A stretch of DNA of 64,000 nucleotides from Deferribacteres bacterium (GTDB lineage: Bacteria > Zhuqueibacterota > Zhuqueibacteria > Zhuqueibacterales > Geothermadaptataceae). The notes below the pieces were generated by a model. That model was not told where the DNA came from. It made no database searches and saw nothing but the letters and a program-made list of their open reading frames with translations. The stretch lies in NCBI GenBank assembly GCA_020633675.1, contig JACKDE010000001.1, positions 620,001 through 684,000 of the forward strand, in the 5' to 3' direction. The stretch's first letter is position 1, and each line of letters begins with the position of its first letter. The translations under genes and the position numbers were made by a program. Positions 1 through 9,136 of the stretch are shown here, one piece after another.

Positions 1-2075
1 ATGTACGGCAGGATCCAGGGTGCGGACCGGCTGGCAAAGCCGATCTCGGTGATGATGACGGGTTTGCCGTATTTTTGAGCGACCGACTCGATCAGGCGCA
101 TGTTCTTGCGTGCACCTTGCAGCAGATCGCCGGGCTGCGGATTTTCGCTTTTGCTGAGCGGATAATAGCAATTCACACCGATGGCATCGAGCGCATCCCA
201 AAAGGTGATTTTTTCGAACTCGTCGCCCCAATTGGCCGCATACACCAGTTTGCCGCCATAAAGCTTGCGCAATCGCGCGATCAGCTTGTGCCATTCCGCC
301 TCGTGGCCAACCGTCGCCTGCACCATCTCCACGCCGATCACCAAATGCTCGAACCGGCACATTTGCGCCAGGAGAGCATAATGCGCGATCCACTGCTCAT
401 AGTGGTGAAAAAACTTTGGCCAGTGGGCCGGATCATCCATTTTGATGTCACCTGGCCATGAACGACCGGCCCACAAGTGCGGCTTCAGCATGACCTGCAT
501 ACCCTGTTCGCGCGCGAAATGTCCTGCCACGATCAGGCTTTCGTCATTTTCCGAACCTGTGCCATTGCTTTTGCGCATTGGGCTCGGCTCACGATTGCTG
601 CGTGGGTAGCCAAACGGCGTGATGGAGATCGCGTTGGCGCCAAGCTCTGCCAAACGCGTCAGGCTGGCCCTGGAGGTCGTACCCATATAGCCGTTGTACA
701 CTGAATAGCCCTCATGGGCGTAGCAAAATCCTTTTAAAAATGAAGCGCCGCCAGCCATCAAATCAGGCTGCGAATTCTGCAGCATGTTCTGACACCAACG
801 CTGCCAGCTGTCCTGCAATCCCGACGGAAAGCGCCTGGTGATCTCAGCCTGATTGAGTGTGGCGGGAGTAGTGTGCAAGACAGCTTTCAGACTCGCTGCA
901 CCATTATGAAAAAGAATAAATTGCAGGAATGTTGCCAATTCGGCACCAATAACGAAAGGCGAGTGTTCTTCAGCCGGATTGTTGGTAAAGAGCTGCACAA
1001 ACGGTACGAAAAAGTCGTTGTGAAAGAAGCGCCCCGCCAACACCGGATAGCCTTCGCGACCCCATGCATGCGAAAACAGGATGCCAGAGGCCATCCGGAT
1101 GTTGTCGTTTGGGATGCTTCCGGCCCATTGCCAGCACAGGTACTCGGCGATGGCAGTAAAATCATCGCCGAGCAGAGCTGAATTGAAAACAATATGGATC
1201 GTATCATCGCCGGGTTGCCAGCTTGAAAGCCGCGAGTCACCGGTAGCGATGGTTTTGTGTTCGGCAGTATCGTATAGTGTCAGTTTGATTGGCAGCGCTC
1301 TGGCGGAATCCTGGAAAGCCAACTGCCGCAATTGTCTGCGCGCGAGCTGCTGTTGCTGCATCAGGAAGTTGAGAAGTTTTTGCTCGTCCGGGGGCGTACC
1401 AAAGAAGTCGACAATGAGGGTGCTATTCTCGAAAATTCGTTTTTTATCGCGCAAAAAATGCACATCAGCGTTTATATCTGATTTTGTAGACAGGCTGCTT
1501 AGAAAGCCGTATGCCACGACCTGATTGCCACGCAGCACAGTGTAGTCCCCGTAGCGCTGCATTCTTCGGCCGCTGCGCTGCAAATAGGCAAGAATATGCC
1601 GGTCGTCATTTCCGGAGATGATCGTGATCGATTGCACCGAACGGTTCGGGCTTGGGGCAGACAGAACCACCACATCAGCATTGTTGTCGTATTGCGTACC
1701 ATTGATGGAGAAGCTGCGATCAGCGAACTCCAACGGCAAATATGCGGCGAAGTTGCTGATTTGTGGATTGCTGGCTGGCGTGCCGAGCAGGAAAAGCTGT
1801 TCGCTTGCTGCTGCGCTGTCTGCCGCCGAAGCTGGGACGGCACGGACGGCAAAGTAGCGCCGGCGCGTTTCAAGCTGGTCAAAATAGGTGCGATACGCCT
1901 CAGCCTGGGCCCCACGATCCGGATAGATGTATGTGAGTATGCGAGCTGGTCGTTCTTGCTGCGTTGTACCTGCAAACTGTTCGCGCGGCGGCTCGACCGA
2001 GGTTGCACGGATTTTAAATCCGATAAACAGGGCTGCTGCGCCTGAGAGTGCAAGCAGAAGGGTGATTTTTTTCAT
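1..2075 (-). CDS. GH113-like secreted glycoside hydrolase with extra N-terminal domain (C-terminus cut by window)
   Basis: The reading frame is open from an ATG at 2075 to the window edge, about 691 codons with no stop. It starts with a signal anchor (MKKITLLLALSGAAALFIGF). From about residue 445 it follows the GH113 mannanase-type TIM barrel: LKGFCYAHEGY, GANAISITPFGYPRS, GMQVMLKPHLW, a putative acid/base Glu in VIGVEM (near residue 581), YAANWGDEF, WDALDAIGVNCYYPLS, and a putative nucleophile Glu in VIITEIGF (near residue 675). The first 430 residues are not typical of GH113. Part of them (HAWGREGYPVLAGRFF, then a GAELATFLQF segment) resembles the second half of peptidase-MA gluzincin domains, but no HExxH is present. 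The gene lies 5 bp downstream of the serine hydrolase at 2081-3199, so co-transcription is likely. The fold call is confident; the substrate is not known. Confidence 0.75.
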   Translation of the reverse strand, partial: MKKITLLLALSGAAALFIGFKIRATSVEPPREQFAGTTQQERPARILTYIYPDRGAQAEAYRTYFDQLETRRRYFAVRAVPASAADSAAASEQLFLLGTPASNPQISNFAAYLPLEFADRSFSINGTQYDNNADVVVLSAPSPNRSVQSITIISGNDDRHILAYLQRSGRRMQRYGDYTVLRGNQVVAYGFLSSLSTKSDINADVHFLRDKKRIFENSTLIVDFFGTPPDEQKLLNFLMQQQQLARRQLRQLAFQDSARALPIKLTLYDTAEHKTIATGDSRLSSWQPGDDTIHIVFNSALLGDDFTAIAEYLCWQWAGSIPNDNIRMASGILFSHAWGREGYPVLAGRFFHNDFFVPFVQLFTNNPAEEHSPFVIGAELATFLQFILFHNGAASLKAVLHTTPATLNQAEITRRFPSGLQDSWQRWCQNMLQNSQPDLMAGGASFLKGFCYAHEGYSVYNGYMGTTSRASLTRLAELGANAISITPFGYPRSNREPSPMRKSNGTGSENDESLIVAGHFAREQGMQVMLKPHLWAGRSWPGDIKMDDPAHWPKFFHHYEQWIAHYALLAQMCRFEHLVIGVEMVQATVGHEAEWHKLIARLRKLYGGKLVYAANWGDEFEKITFWDALDAIGVNCYYPLSKSENPQPGDLLQGARKNMRLIESVAQKYGKPVIITEIGFASRSAPWILPY

Positions 2076-2080
2076 GCAGT

Positions 2081-3199
2081 TTATTGTATAAAAAGCCCGG
2101 CCAGGGTTTGCGGCAAATCATTGTAACGCGCACTGCTCTCGTTTGACAAAATGCCAACCACAACGCCCGATTCAGGATAGATGATCAAAAAAGCGGTGCC
2201 GCCGACAGAGCCGCCGCTATGTCCAACCCAGTGCCGGCCTGCTTCGTCGGTTCTGCTCACCCAGCCAAAGCCGTAGTGGGTGTTTTTGCCGTTTTTTGTA
2301 TGCATAGGAGTTTGAAACAGGTCGAGTGTTTGCTGTTTTAAAAAACCACCCTGCATGTGAGCGGAGCCGAAGCGTACCAAATCCCGGGTTGTGGCCAGAA
2401 ATCCGCCGCCGGCCCATTTGTAGCTGTTATCCACATAAGGCGCGTTTTGCAAATTGCCCTTTTCATCGCGTTGGTAAAAGTCAGAGCGATAGGCGATCAA
2501 GCTGTCGTTGTGATCGGCAACGGTTTCAAACATGCCGAGCGGCCAGAAGACATTTTCATACATGAATGGCAAAAAATCCTCCCCACTCGCGCCTTCCACC
2601 ACTGCGCTTATCAAATTCCAGCCGTATGAAGAATAGGAGTAGGCAGTCTCGGGTTCAAAAAGCAAGGTGTCGTCTTTAAAAATTTCCAGCGACTCCGTCA
2701 CGCTGTCAAATTTTTTCGCCATCAAAAATTCCAGATTACGGTAATGGCGAATGCCTGCGAGGTGGCCGGCCACCTGGCGTGTCGAAATCGGCCAGCGTTT
2801 TGTAGGGAAAGCTGGCACATAGGTCTGTACAGGTGCATCGAGGTCGAGTTTGCCCTGCTCGTATAACAAGGCAAGCGCACTGGCAGTCAGGGTTTTCGAG
2901 ACGCTGCCGATGCGGAATTTCGTCAATGGTGTAACCATGGTGCGGTTTTCGACATCGGCAAATCCGAAACCCTGTGACCAAACAATTTTGCCGTGCACAG
3001 CAACCGAAACCGACATGCCGGGGATTTTTACCACTGCGCGGTGTGAATCAACCAATGCTTGCGCTTGCTGAATCGATGATTGATATGGGTTGGATGGTGC
3101 AATTGCATAGGGTGCGCCGGATTGTGCGGCAGCCACGCCAAGCCAGATAAGAACCATGAGAGCAGAAAGTTGCCATTTCAGGAACCGTTTTGCAGACAT
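2081..3199 (-). CDS. secreted serine hydrolase, beta-lactamase/class C PBP-like
   Basis: This 372-residue protein has a signal peptide ending near VAAAQ and a beta-lactamase-type serine hydrolase domain. SVSK at residues 99-102 supplies the SxxK nucleophile and lysine, and GHSGGSVGG near the C-terminus replaces the KTG triad. The second motif, usually YxN, reads YSSYGW, so a serine or glycine stands where asparagine is expected. The family includes D-aminopeptidases, esterases and penicillin-binding-protein-like hydrolases, and sequence alone does not separate these. I chose the ATG at 3199 over the one at 3214 because GGGAG lies about 6 bases before it. It is the first gene of a likely two-gene unit with the GH113-like protein. 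Confidence 0.85.
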   Translation of the reverse strand: MSAKRFLKWQLSALMVLIWLGVAAAQSGAPYAIAPSNPYQSSIQQAQALVDSHRAVVKIPGMSVSVAVHGKIVWSQGFGFADVENRTMVTPLTKFRIGSVSKTLTASALALLYEQGKLDLDAPVQTYVPAFPTKRWPISTRQVAGHLAGIRHYRNLEFLMAKKFDSVTESLEIFKDDTLLFEPETAYSYSSYGWNLISAVVEGASGEDFLPFMYENVFWPLGMFETVADHNDSLIAYRSDFYQRDEKGNLQNAPYVDNSYKWAGGGFLATTRDLVRFGSAHMQGGFLKQQTLDLFQTPMHTKNGKNTHYGFGWVSRTDEAGRHWVGHSGGSVGGTAFLIIYPESGVVVGILSNESSARYNDLPQTLAGLFIQ

Positions 3200-3639
3200 T
3201 ATTTCTCCCATCACTTATGTGTATTTTGCTGAAGTTTGCCTGTGCAACATAGCCGAATTGTGACAAAAGGCAATCGCTTTGCAACCAATATTCGGACCGA
3301 ACGCATCCAATTTGCTATCAATTGTGCACTTTTCTCGGCTATGGTCAGTATTTTTGCTGGATTCGTCATAAAAGTTTTCACATTTATGCACAGCAGATTA
3401 TTTTGTTCCTGTTCGTTTCGGGTGAGTAGCGCAATTGGCTACTTTACCCGGTTGGATCGCCTGAAATACGGCAGACGTGCTGCACAGAGCCACTCGCCGC
3501 GCGATGTCACTTCCAAACCTGCCTGCTCGCACCGCCCCTTCACCTGGAATACGCTTCGTCGTAAAGGTTGACTTTCGCCATGCGCATGCACGCTCAAACC
3601 ATATTCGAACACGGCTTTTGAAAATGTGATGGAGTTTTT
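3200..3639. other. intergenic region between divergent genes
   Basis: This stretch of about 440 bp separates the minus-strand serine hydrolase from the plus-strand M16 protease, so it should hold both promoters. A plus-strand frame is open at 3236-3571, but it has no ribosome binding site and no recognisable protein character, so I do not call a gene. I saw no convincing hairpin or repeat. Confidence 0.5.
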
Positions 3640-5184
3640 ATGCTAAAACGACGAATTCGTTCCGTGCTGATTCTATTAGCAGCGGCACTTCCTGTGGCCG
3701 CGCAAACGTCCAATTATGATTTGCCCATTCGCGAGCATGTCTTCGATAACGGTTTGCGTCTGTTGGTGCTGGAACGCCCCGGAGACCATCGGGTGGCGTG
3801 CAAAATATTTACCGATTTTGGTGCCATGGTCGAAAAACCGGGCGATTTGGGTTCTGCTCACTTTATTGAGCATTTGATGTTTAAAGGCACGAAAACACTC
3901 GGCACGATCGACTGGTCGGCTGAAAAGGAGATTATCGCACAGATTTACGATACAGAAAAGGCCCTCATCAATGCGCTGAACAGAGCGCGTAATGCGACCC
4001 GCCAGCGCGGCGTTTTTCACGATTATGAACATGCTGTTTCCACCGCAGAAATCGACAGCCTGCATCTTGAACTGGCGCGCCTGGATAGCACCGCCGCTCA
4101 ATACCGCAAAAATGGCGAAATGATGACCTGGTATCAGGGCTATGGCGGCACGCATTTGAGCGCGACCACCGAGCAGGAATACATGAAATTCGATATCAAT
4201 CTGCCAGCCAATCGGGTCGCATTGTTTTTGCGCGTGGAGGCCGACCGCATGCGCAATTCCGTGTTTCGCGAATTCGACCAGGAGCGCATGATTTTGCTTG
4301 AACAGCGCTATGGTGATTTGAATCGCCCCACTACACCTTACCATGAAGCGATGAATGCATTGGTGCAAACCGTGCATCCGGTCTATTGGCCGGAAGGATA
4401 TCTCAGCGATTTCAGTCAGTATACCCGGCATGGCACGCGTGATATGTACAGCAACTATTTCGTACCCAACAACACCAGCCTGATTTTTGTCGGCGGCGTG
4501 ACGCTGGAGCAGATGATCCCGCTGGTACGCAGCTATTTTGGCTGGATGCAGCGTGCGCCCGAGCCGGAAAGGGTACGGGCCATCGAGCCGGTACCACAGG
4601 CTGAAAAGCGCATGATCTATCGCAGTGACGACCTGCGGCCGAGAGTGGAATTGCGATTTGGCATGCCGGGCATTGGTCATCCCGAGCGCCCGGGCTTCGA
4701 TGTTCTGGGGCCAGTATTGGATAAGTCAATTTCTGATGCGATGCGGGCTGCGCGCATTAGCGGCAGCGCCAATATCAATATGCGTGTCGTGCACACCAGC
4801 CGGTTCGGTGTACCATCGAGTTTCAATATTGAGTGGGTGCTGGAAAACGAAAGCGATTTGGCATTAAGCGAGCAGATTTTGCAGGATGTCATTCGACATT
4901 TAAAGGTTGAATTGGTATCGAGCGATGTGTTGCAGACAGCCAAAAAGAAACTCCGCAGCGAATGGTATCGTACTGCACTCTCCGCAGATCAATTGGCTTT
5001 CGAAATCGGTCATTTTCAAGTGATGGATCATTGGACGACTCTGAAAAAACACCTTGATGCGCGCGAGCACACAACAGCAGCGGATTTGCGGCATATCGCG
5101 CAACGCTATTTTGTGGCTCAAAATTTGTCAGTTGGCATTGTCAAAAGTCCGGAAGACGAAGATCGCAAAGGAGGTGCAGAATGA
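3640..5184 (+). CDS. M16 family zinc metalloprotease, catalytic subunit
   Basis: The 514-residue protein has a signal peptide (cleavage near PVAAQ) and the inverted zinc motif HFIEH at residues 74-78 (HxxEH). This is the M16 (insulinase/PqqL/processing peptidase) signature. The third zinc ligand is probably a Glu in the ERMILLEQRY segment near residues 216-225. Between the motif and this Glu there is a charged helical insertion (about residues 95-160) longer than in compact M16 enzymes. A second half-domain (DDLRPRVELRFGMPGIG) follows. The stop codon overlaps the start of the next M16 gene (ATGA), indicating translational coupling and probable heterodimer formation in the periplasm. Confidence 0.92.
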   Translation: MLKRRIRSVLILLAAALPVAAQTSNYDLPIREHVFDNGLRLLVLERPGDHRVACKIFTDFGAMVEKPGDLGSAHFIEHLMFKGTKTLGTIDWSAEKEIIAQIYDTEKALINALNRARNATRQRGVFHDYEHAVSTAEIDSLHLELARLDSTAAQYRKNGEMMTWYQGYGGTHLSATTEQEYMKFDINLPANRVALFLRVEADRMRNSVFREFDQERMILLEQRYGDLNRPTTPYHEAMNALVQTVHPVYWPEGYLSDFSQYTRHGTRDMYSNYFVPNNTSLIFVGGVTLEQMIPLVRSYFGWMQRAPEPERVRAIEPVPQAEKRMIYRSDDLRPRVELRFGMPGIGHPERPGFDVLGPVLDKSISDAMRAARISGSANINMRVVHTSRFGVPSSFNIEWVLENESDLALSEQILQDVIRHLKVELVSSDVLQTAKKKLRSEWYRTALSADQLAFEIGHFQVMDHWTTLKKHLDAREHTTAADLRHIAQRYFVAQNLSVGIVKSPEDEDRKGGAE

Positions 5185-6677
5185 AGACATGTTTAAGACA
5201 CCGTGCACTATCCGCTGACGCGTATCCGCACGAATTTCTTCGCTTGATAGCGTGTCTGTTTTGCGTAGCAATATTTTCGCCGCTTGTTGCACAAGATTAC
5301 ACCCATCCCCGAAATATGGCTTTGCCAGCGAGCGCATTTGAGCGTCCTGATCCGCTGGCACATCAGGTGCGTCTCAATAATGGCCTGGTTGGTTATATCG
5401 TGGAAGATCACATCGTGCCTATGGTAACTTTAACCGCATACATCAATGCCGGTTCGGCCGATGCCGCTAAAACCGGGGCTGCCGAGGCGCTGGCCTATGT
5501 TCTGCAGAACAAAGGTGCAAGCAGCATGTATGCCGGTGGCTTCCGCATCACCCTTGAAAATATGGCTGCTGAATATAGCGTGAACCTGACCGCCGAGTTG
5601 CTCGAAATCCGCCTGAATGTGCCAGCTGAAGATACCTGGGGAGCGCTATTGCTGCTGGCACAGGCACTCAAGGAGCCCGATATCGGCGCCGATACCATCA
5701 TTTCCCTGCGCAATCGTGCGGCGCGAGCACGAAATCGTCCAGGCGCAGACAGCGGCTATGAAGGCTCACTTGATGAAGCGGTACAGCGATTCAAAAGCCA
5801 TCTTTTCAGCGGCCACCCCTATGGCAGAAAACCGTCTGCAACCGATTTTGGTGCGCTGGCGGTCGAAGATGTGCGCGCTTATCAGCAGAGTTATTTGACT
5901 CCGCGTAATACGGTAATTGCCATTTCCGGCGATTTCAGCGCCGGCGATGTGCGCTTGGCGTTCGAGCAAAGCTTTCAGGATTGGGTCAGCGCGCCAAAAC
6001 CAAAGCGTCCGGTGATTGCAGCAATCGATACTGCTACTCAGCGTCGTGTGTACGCATATGATGTCGATAAATTGCAGGCCTGGCTGGTGCTTGGTCACGA
6101 ATTGCCGGTAGTGCCGCTCGAAGATCAGGCTTCGCTGGAAGTGATGAACTATATTCTCGGAGGCGGCCATTTTGATACGCGTCTGTTCCGCGAGACCCGC
6201 GACAAACGCGGTCTGACCAATGACGATAGCGGCTTTCCCGAAGCCAACTGGCGTGGCCCCGGAAGTTATACGTTTCAAACCTACGGCCGGCCCGAAGTCG
6301 TGCATCTGCTGGCAGAGCTGACCCTAAAAGAAATAAAGCGGATTCGCACAGAGCCCGTGAGCGATGAAGAATTATTTGTGGCGAAAAATGCGCTTGCAGA
6401 CGGCGTGTTTGAAATGCAATTTGAGAATGGCCATACCATAGCCCAGACGTTTGCAAAAGAATGGCTGCGCTATGGCAATCATGCTGCCTCCGCAAGCTAT
6501 CGTGATCGAATTCGTGCGGTAACTGCAGAAATGGTGCGGGCTTCTGCGCAAAAATATCTGCATCCGGACCGCATGCAACTGGTTGTGCTGGGGCCGCAGA
6601 GCAAAATCGAGAATGCAGAATATCCGGAAGGCGGCTTGCGATTGCAGGATTTCGGTGAATATGTTCAGGCCCAATAG
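5181..6677 (+). CDS. M16 family protein, non-catalytic partner subunit
   Basis: The 498-residue protein has a hydrophobic segment at about residues 21-38 ending in VAQ, probably a signal peptide with a long n-region. It has the M16 fold (VRLNNGLVGYIVEDH, AYINAGSADA, GGGHFDTRLFRETRDKRGL). Where the catalytic subunit has HxxEH it reads EALAYVLQNKG, so the zinc site is absent. In two-subunit M16 peptidases the inactive chain supplies the substrate-binding R/Y pair; the RETRDKRGLT segment fits that role. Its start overlaps the stop of the catalytic gene by 4 bp, so the two are almost certainly made together. Confidence 0.9.
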   Translation: MKTCLRHRALSADAYPHEFLRLIACLFCVAIFSPLVAQDYTHPRNMALPASAFERPDPLAHQVRLNNGLVGYIVEDHIVPMVTLTAYINAGSADAAKTGAAEALAYVLQNKGASSMYAGGFRITLENMAAEYSVNLTAELLEIRLNVPAEDTWGALLLLAQALKEPDIGADTIISLRNRAARARNRPGADSGYEGSLDEAVQRFKSHLFSGHPYGRKPSATDFGALAVEDVRAYQQSYLTPRNTVIAISGDFSAGDVRLAFEQSFQDWVSAPKPKRPVIAAIDTATQRRVYAYDVDKLQAWLVLGHELPVVPLEDQASLEVMNYILGGGHFDTRLFRETRDKRGLTNDDSGFPEANWRGPGSYTFQTYGRPEVVHLLAELTLKEIKRIRTEPVSDEELFVAKNALADGVFEMQFENGHTIAQTFAKEWLRYGNHAASASYRDRIRAVTAEMVRASAQKYLHPDRMQLVVLGPQSKIENAEYPEGGLRLQDFGEYVQAQ

Positions 6678-6687
6678 CGCGATTTCT

Positions 6688-8112
6688 CTACTTTTTTAGC
6701 CGGCCATTTTGCAAAGTCAGCACCATCTCGCAGCCCAAGCCTGGGTTGCCGACTGAAATGCTGCTGTCGTTTTCTTCCAGCAATAGCTTGACAATGGCCA
6801 GTCCAAGACCTGTTCCTTGGTGGCGTGTGGTAAAGAAGGGTTGAAAAAGCCTGTCCCGGTCTTCTGAAATGATGCCGGGACCGTTGTCGCGAATCGCGAG
6901 CAGGATCTGCCTTTGCCTGGTCTCTGCCGCCACAACGATTTGGCCATCCTTTTTGTCATCAATGGCCTCACAAGCGTTTTGAAATAAATTGATCAAAATC
7001 CGGCGCAGATGCTCGGGATCGATATACACTGTCAGTGCATCATCGAGTTCAAGCTGCCATCTGATATGCGGATGTGCCGATCCCACCAGATCGCGGGCAT
7101 TTTGCACGGCCCCCACCAATGTGACAGCTTGCTTCGCTGCGGTTGCTGGCCTGGCAAAATCAAGAAAATCGCTAACGATCTGTTTCAGGTGCCGCGTTTC
7201 AGCCAAAACTTTTTCGATGGAGATTTTCTGCTCGCCTTCCAGTTTTTTATGCAGCAAGCTGGCAAAGAGTTCGATGCCGCCGAGCGGGTTGCGTATTTCG
7301 TGCGCGATACCGGCCAGCATCATTTGTTGTTGCTGGTGGCGTTGCGCAATCGCTTTGCGCATGTCGTCAATCGTCTGGGAAAGAAAGGCGATCTCGCTGC
7401 TTCCTGAGATGTCGATTTTTTGCTGATAATCCCCGCGGGCGATCGATTCCGCTGCCCGTTTGAGTTTTTCAAGCGGTTGCGTGACCTGCCGCGCCACGAA
7501 CAGCGCAAAAAACAATGCTATCAGCACAGCGATTACACCGATGGTCAGCAGAGCCGAGCGTGTCTCCCGGACTGCCAGCAATCCCTCAGCGCTACCCTCC
7601 ACGCACACAATTGCAACAATCTGCTGATCTCTCCGAATCGGCGCATAGGCTGCTTTAAATTCACTACCGGCATTGTCTTTGAAAAGTTTGGATGCCCTGG
7701 ACTGGCCATCCTGAAATATTTGTTCGATTTCAGACGCGTCGAATTGCAGTCGAACATATTGTGTACCGATTGGCAAGCTGTTTTGACTGTCGTAATAAAC
7801 ACGGCCACCGCGATCGCAAATCAGCAGGCGGGAAATGTCTTCGTTTTGGGTGAAAATGCCCATTTCACTGGCGATGTTTTGTGCTGTGCGCGACTGGTCG
7901 TCGCCGGGCATGAGATTGAGCACCTGGGTGCTGCTGGCGTCTGTGGCGGCGAGGCTGGCCAGGGCGATCAGTTTCTGCGCGATCTCATTTTCGATGACGC
8001 GCCGGAGCTGAAAATCGACGTAGATGCCCGAAAAGGTGAGAACGGAACCGAGCAGCAGGAAAAAAAACGCGAACAGCCGGTCCCTGAGTCGGAGATTTTT
8101 GAACCGTACCAC
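6688..8112 (-). CDS. membrane sensor histidine kinase (HAMP, HisKA, HATPase)
   Basis: The protein is 474 residues and starts at GTG. TM1 lies at about 13-35, followed by a periplasmic sensor segment of about 150 residues, TM2 at about 186-208, and a HAMP linker (VARQVTQPLEKLKRAAESIA). The HisKA box is GIAHEIRNPLGG with phospho-acceptor His near 274. The ATP-binding domain has the N box LINLFQNACEAI, NGPGI and GTGLGLAIVKLLLEEN. All catalytic boxes are intact. No response regulator is adjacent. It follows mlaD by about 100 bp on the same strand, so it may be read from the phospholipid transporter operon and respond to envelope state; that link is inference. It converges with the M16 pair. Confidence 0.92.
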   Translation of the reverse strand: MVRFKNLRLRDRLFAFFFLLLGSVLTFSGIYVDFQLRRVIENEIAQKLIALASLAATDASSTQVLNLMPGDDQSRTAQNIASEMGIFTQNEDISRLLICDRGGRVYYDSQNSLPIGTQYVRLQFDASEIEQIFQDGQSRASKLFKDNAGSEFKAAYAPIRRDQQIVAIVCVEGSAEGLLAVRETRSALLTIGVIAVLIALFFALFVARQVTQPLEKLKRAAESIARGDYQQKIDISGSSEIAFLSQTIDDMRKAIAQRHQQQQMMLAGIAHEIRNPLGGIELFASLLHKKLEGEQKISIEKVLAETRHLKQIVSDFLDFARPATAAKQAVTLVGAVQNARDLVGSAHPHIRWQLELDDALTVYIDPEHLRRILINLFQNACEAIDDKKDGQIVVAAETRQRQILLAIRDNGPGIISEDRDRLFQPFFTTRHQGTGLGLAIVKLLLEENDSSISVGNPGLGCEMVLTLQNGRLKK

Positions 8113-8215
8113 GGATCACTTCTGTTAAAAAAATGGCGTCTTGGCGAAGGAGCCTCTTGTGAAGCTTATCAGCCGCGACGCCTATTCTAAAGGCTGCGCA
8201 CAGATTTCGATTCGC

Positions 8216-9136
8216 TTAGAAGAGGTGAATCAAGCTTGCACGCATTTGCATGTATTTCTGCGGATTTTTCTTCAACTCTTCCAGGATAACATTGAGCTTG
8301 TCGACCGCATCGTTTGCTTTCACGTATATTTCATCCTGGTACAGGGCTTTGCCAACGGCACCTTTTTGCTGCTCAATGCTGGTCAGAAGATGCTGGGTGG
8401 TGGTCAGAACGCTGTCGAGTTTTGCCATGACCTGCGGCAGGCGCTCGGTGCCATTGGCAAAATTTTGAACGGTGCTGTCGATTTCCTGCTCGTTGCGCTG
8501 CCAGGATGATTTCATTCCGGTCAACAGCGTGTCGATGTTGGTCAGCGTGTTTTGAATGTGACCCATATTTTTGCTGAGCGATCTGTCCAGTCGGGCGGTC
8601 AATTGCTCGGTGTTTCGGATGGTTCTCGAAAAATCGACGTGTGCCTGCCTTTCGAGCAGAGAATCCATCACTGTGTTGAACTTGCCGAGCAGGGTAGACG
8701 TTTGTGACATTAAGTCCTTTGCTGATCCTCCTGCATCCGCGAGGTCGTTGACATATTCTCCAAAAATCTGGCTATCTTCCTGCAATGGATCGCTGTTGCT
8801 GCCAAGTATCAGATCGATGTACTTCTCGCCGATCATTCCGATGCTTTTAATCGCTGCGCGCGAATCCGTCGGAAAATGGATCGAACCATCAAGCCATATG
8901 CGTACTTTTACGTATTTTTCGGCCAGACTCAGCTTTTGCACGCGACCAACCCGCAAGCCCGATACAGAAACGCGGTCACCCACTTCAAGGCCGGTGATAT
9001 TGTCGAACAAAATATCCACTTCAAAACCATTTTGGCGTACAGGAATTTCACGCAGAAAGATGTAGCCATAAACCAAAATGAAAAGCGCAAGTATGATCGA
9101 TACACCGACGGTGATTTCGCTACTCCATCGTCGCAT
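8216..9136 (-). CDS. MlaD/Mce-family substrate-binding protein
   Basis: The 306-residue protein has one N-terminal transmembrane helix (about 8-28) followed by an MCE/MlaD domain (NGFEVDILFDNITGLEVGD, VSVSGLRVGRV, IGEKYIDLILG). A long helical C-terminal part (about residues 140-300) follows, as in Mce proteins that form hydrophobic tunnels. It should be the periplasmic lipid-binding part of an ABC transporter moving phospholipids between the membranes. The ATG overlaps the end of the ATPase gene by 17 bp, with GGGAG upstream, so the two are coupled. Whether transport is retrograde or anterograde cannot be told from sequence. Confidence 0.9.
   Translation of the reverse strand: MRRWSSEITVGVSIILALFILVYGYIFLREIPVRQNGFEVDILFDNITGLEVGDRVSVSGLRVGRVQKLSLAEKYVKVRIWLDGSIHFPTDSRAAIKSIGMIGEKYIDLILGSNSDPLQEDSQIFGEYVNDLADAGGSAKDLMSQTSTLLGKFNTVMDSLLERQAHVDFSRTIRNTEQLTARLDRSLSKNMGHIQNTLTNIDTLLTGMKSSWQRNEQEIDSTVQNFANGTERLPQVMAKLDSVLTTTQHLLTSIEQQKGAVGKALYQDEIYVKANDAVDKLNVILEELKKNPQKYMQMRASLIHLF

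Noticed and set aside
3676..4680. A 334-codon minus-strand frame across the M16 protease gene
   Set aside because: It overlaps a gene with an unmistakable zinc motif and has His/Gln-rich random composition.
7420..8190. A 256-codon plus-strand frame antisense to the histidine kinase
   Set aside because: It is a shadow of the kinase, which carries all catalytic boxes.
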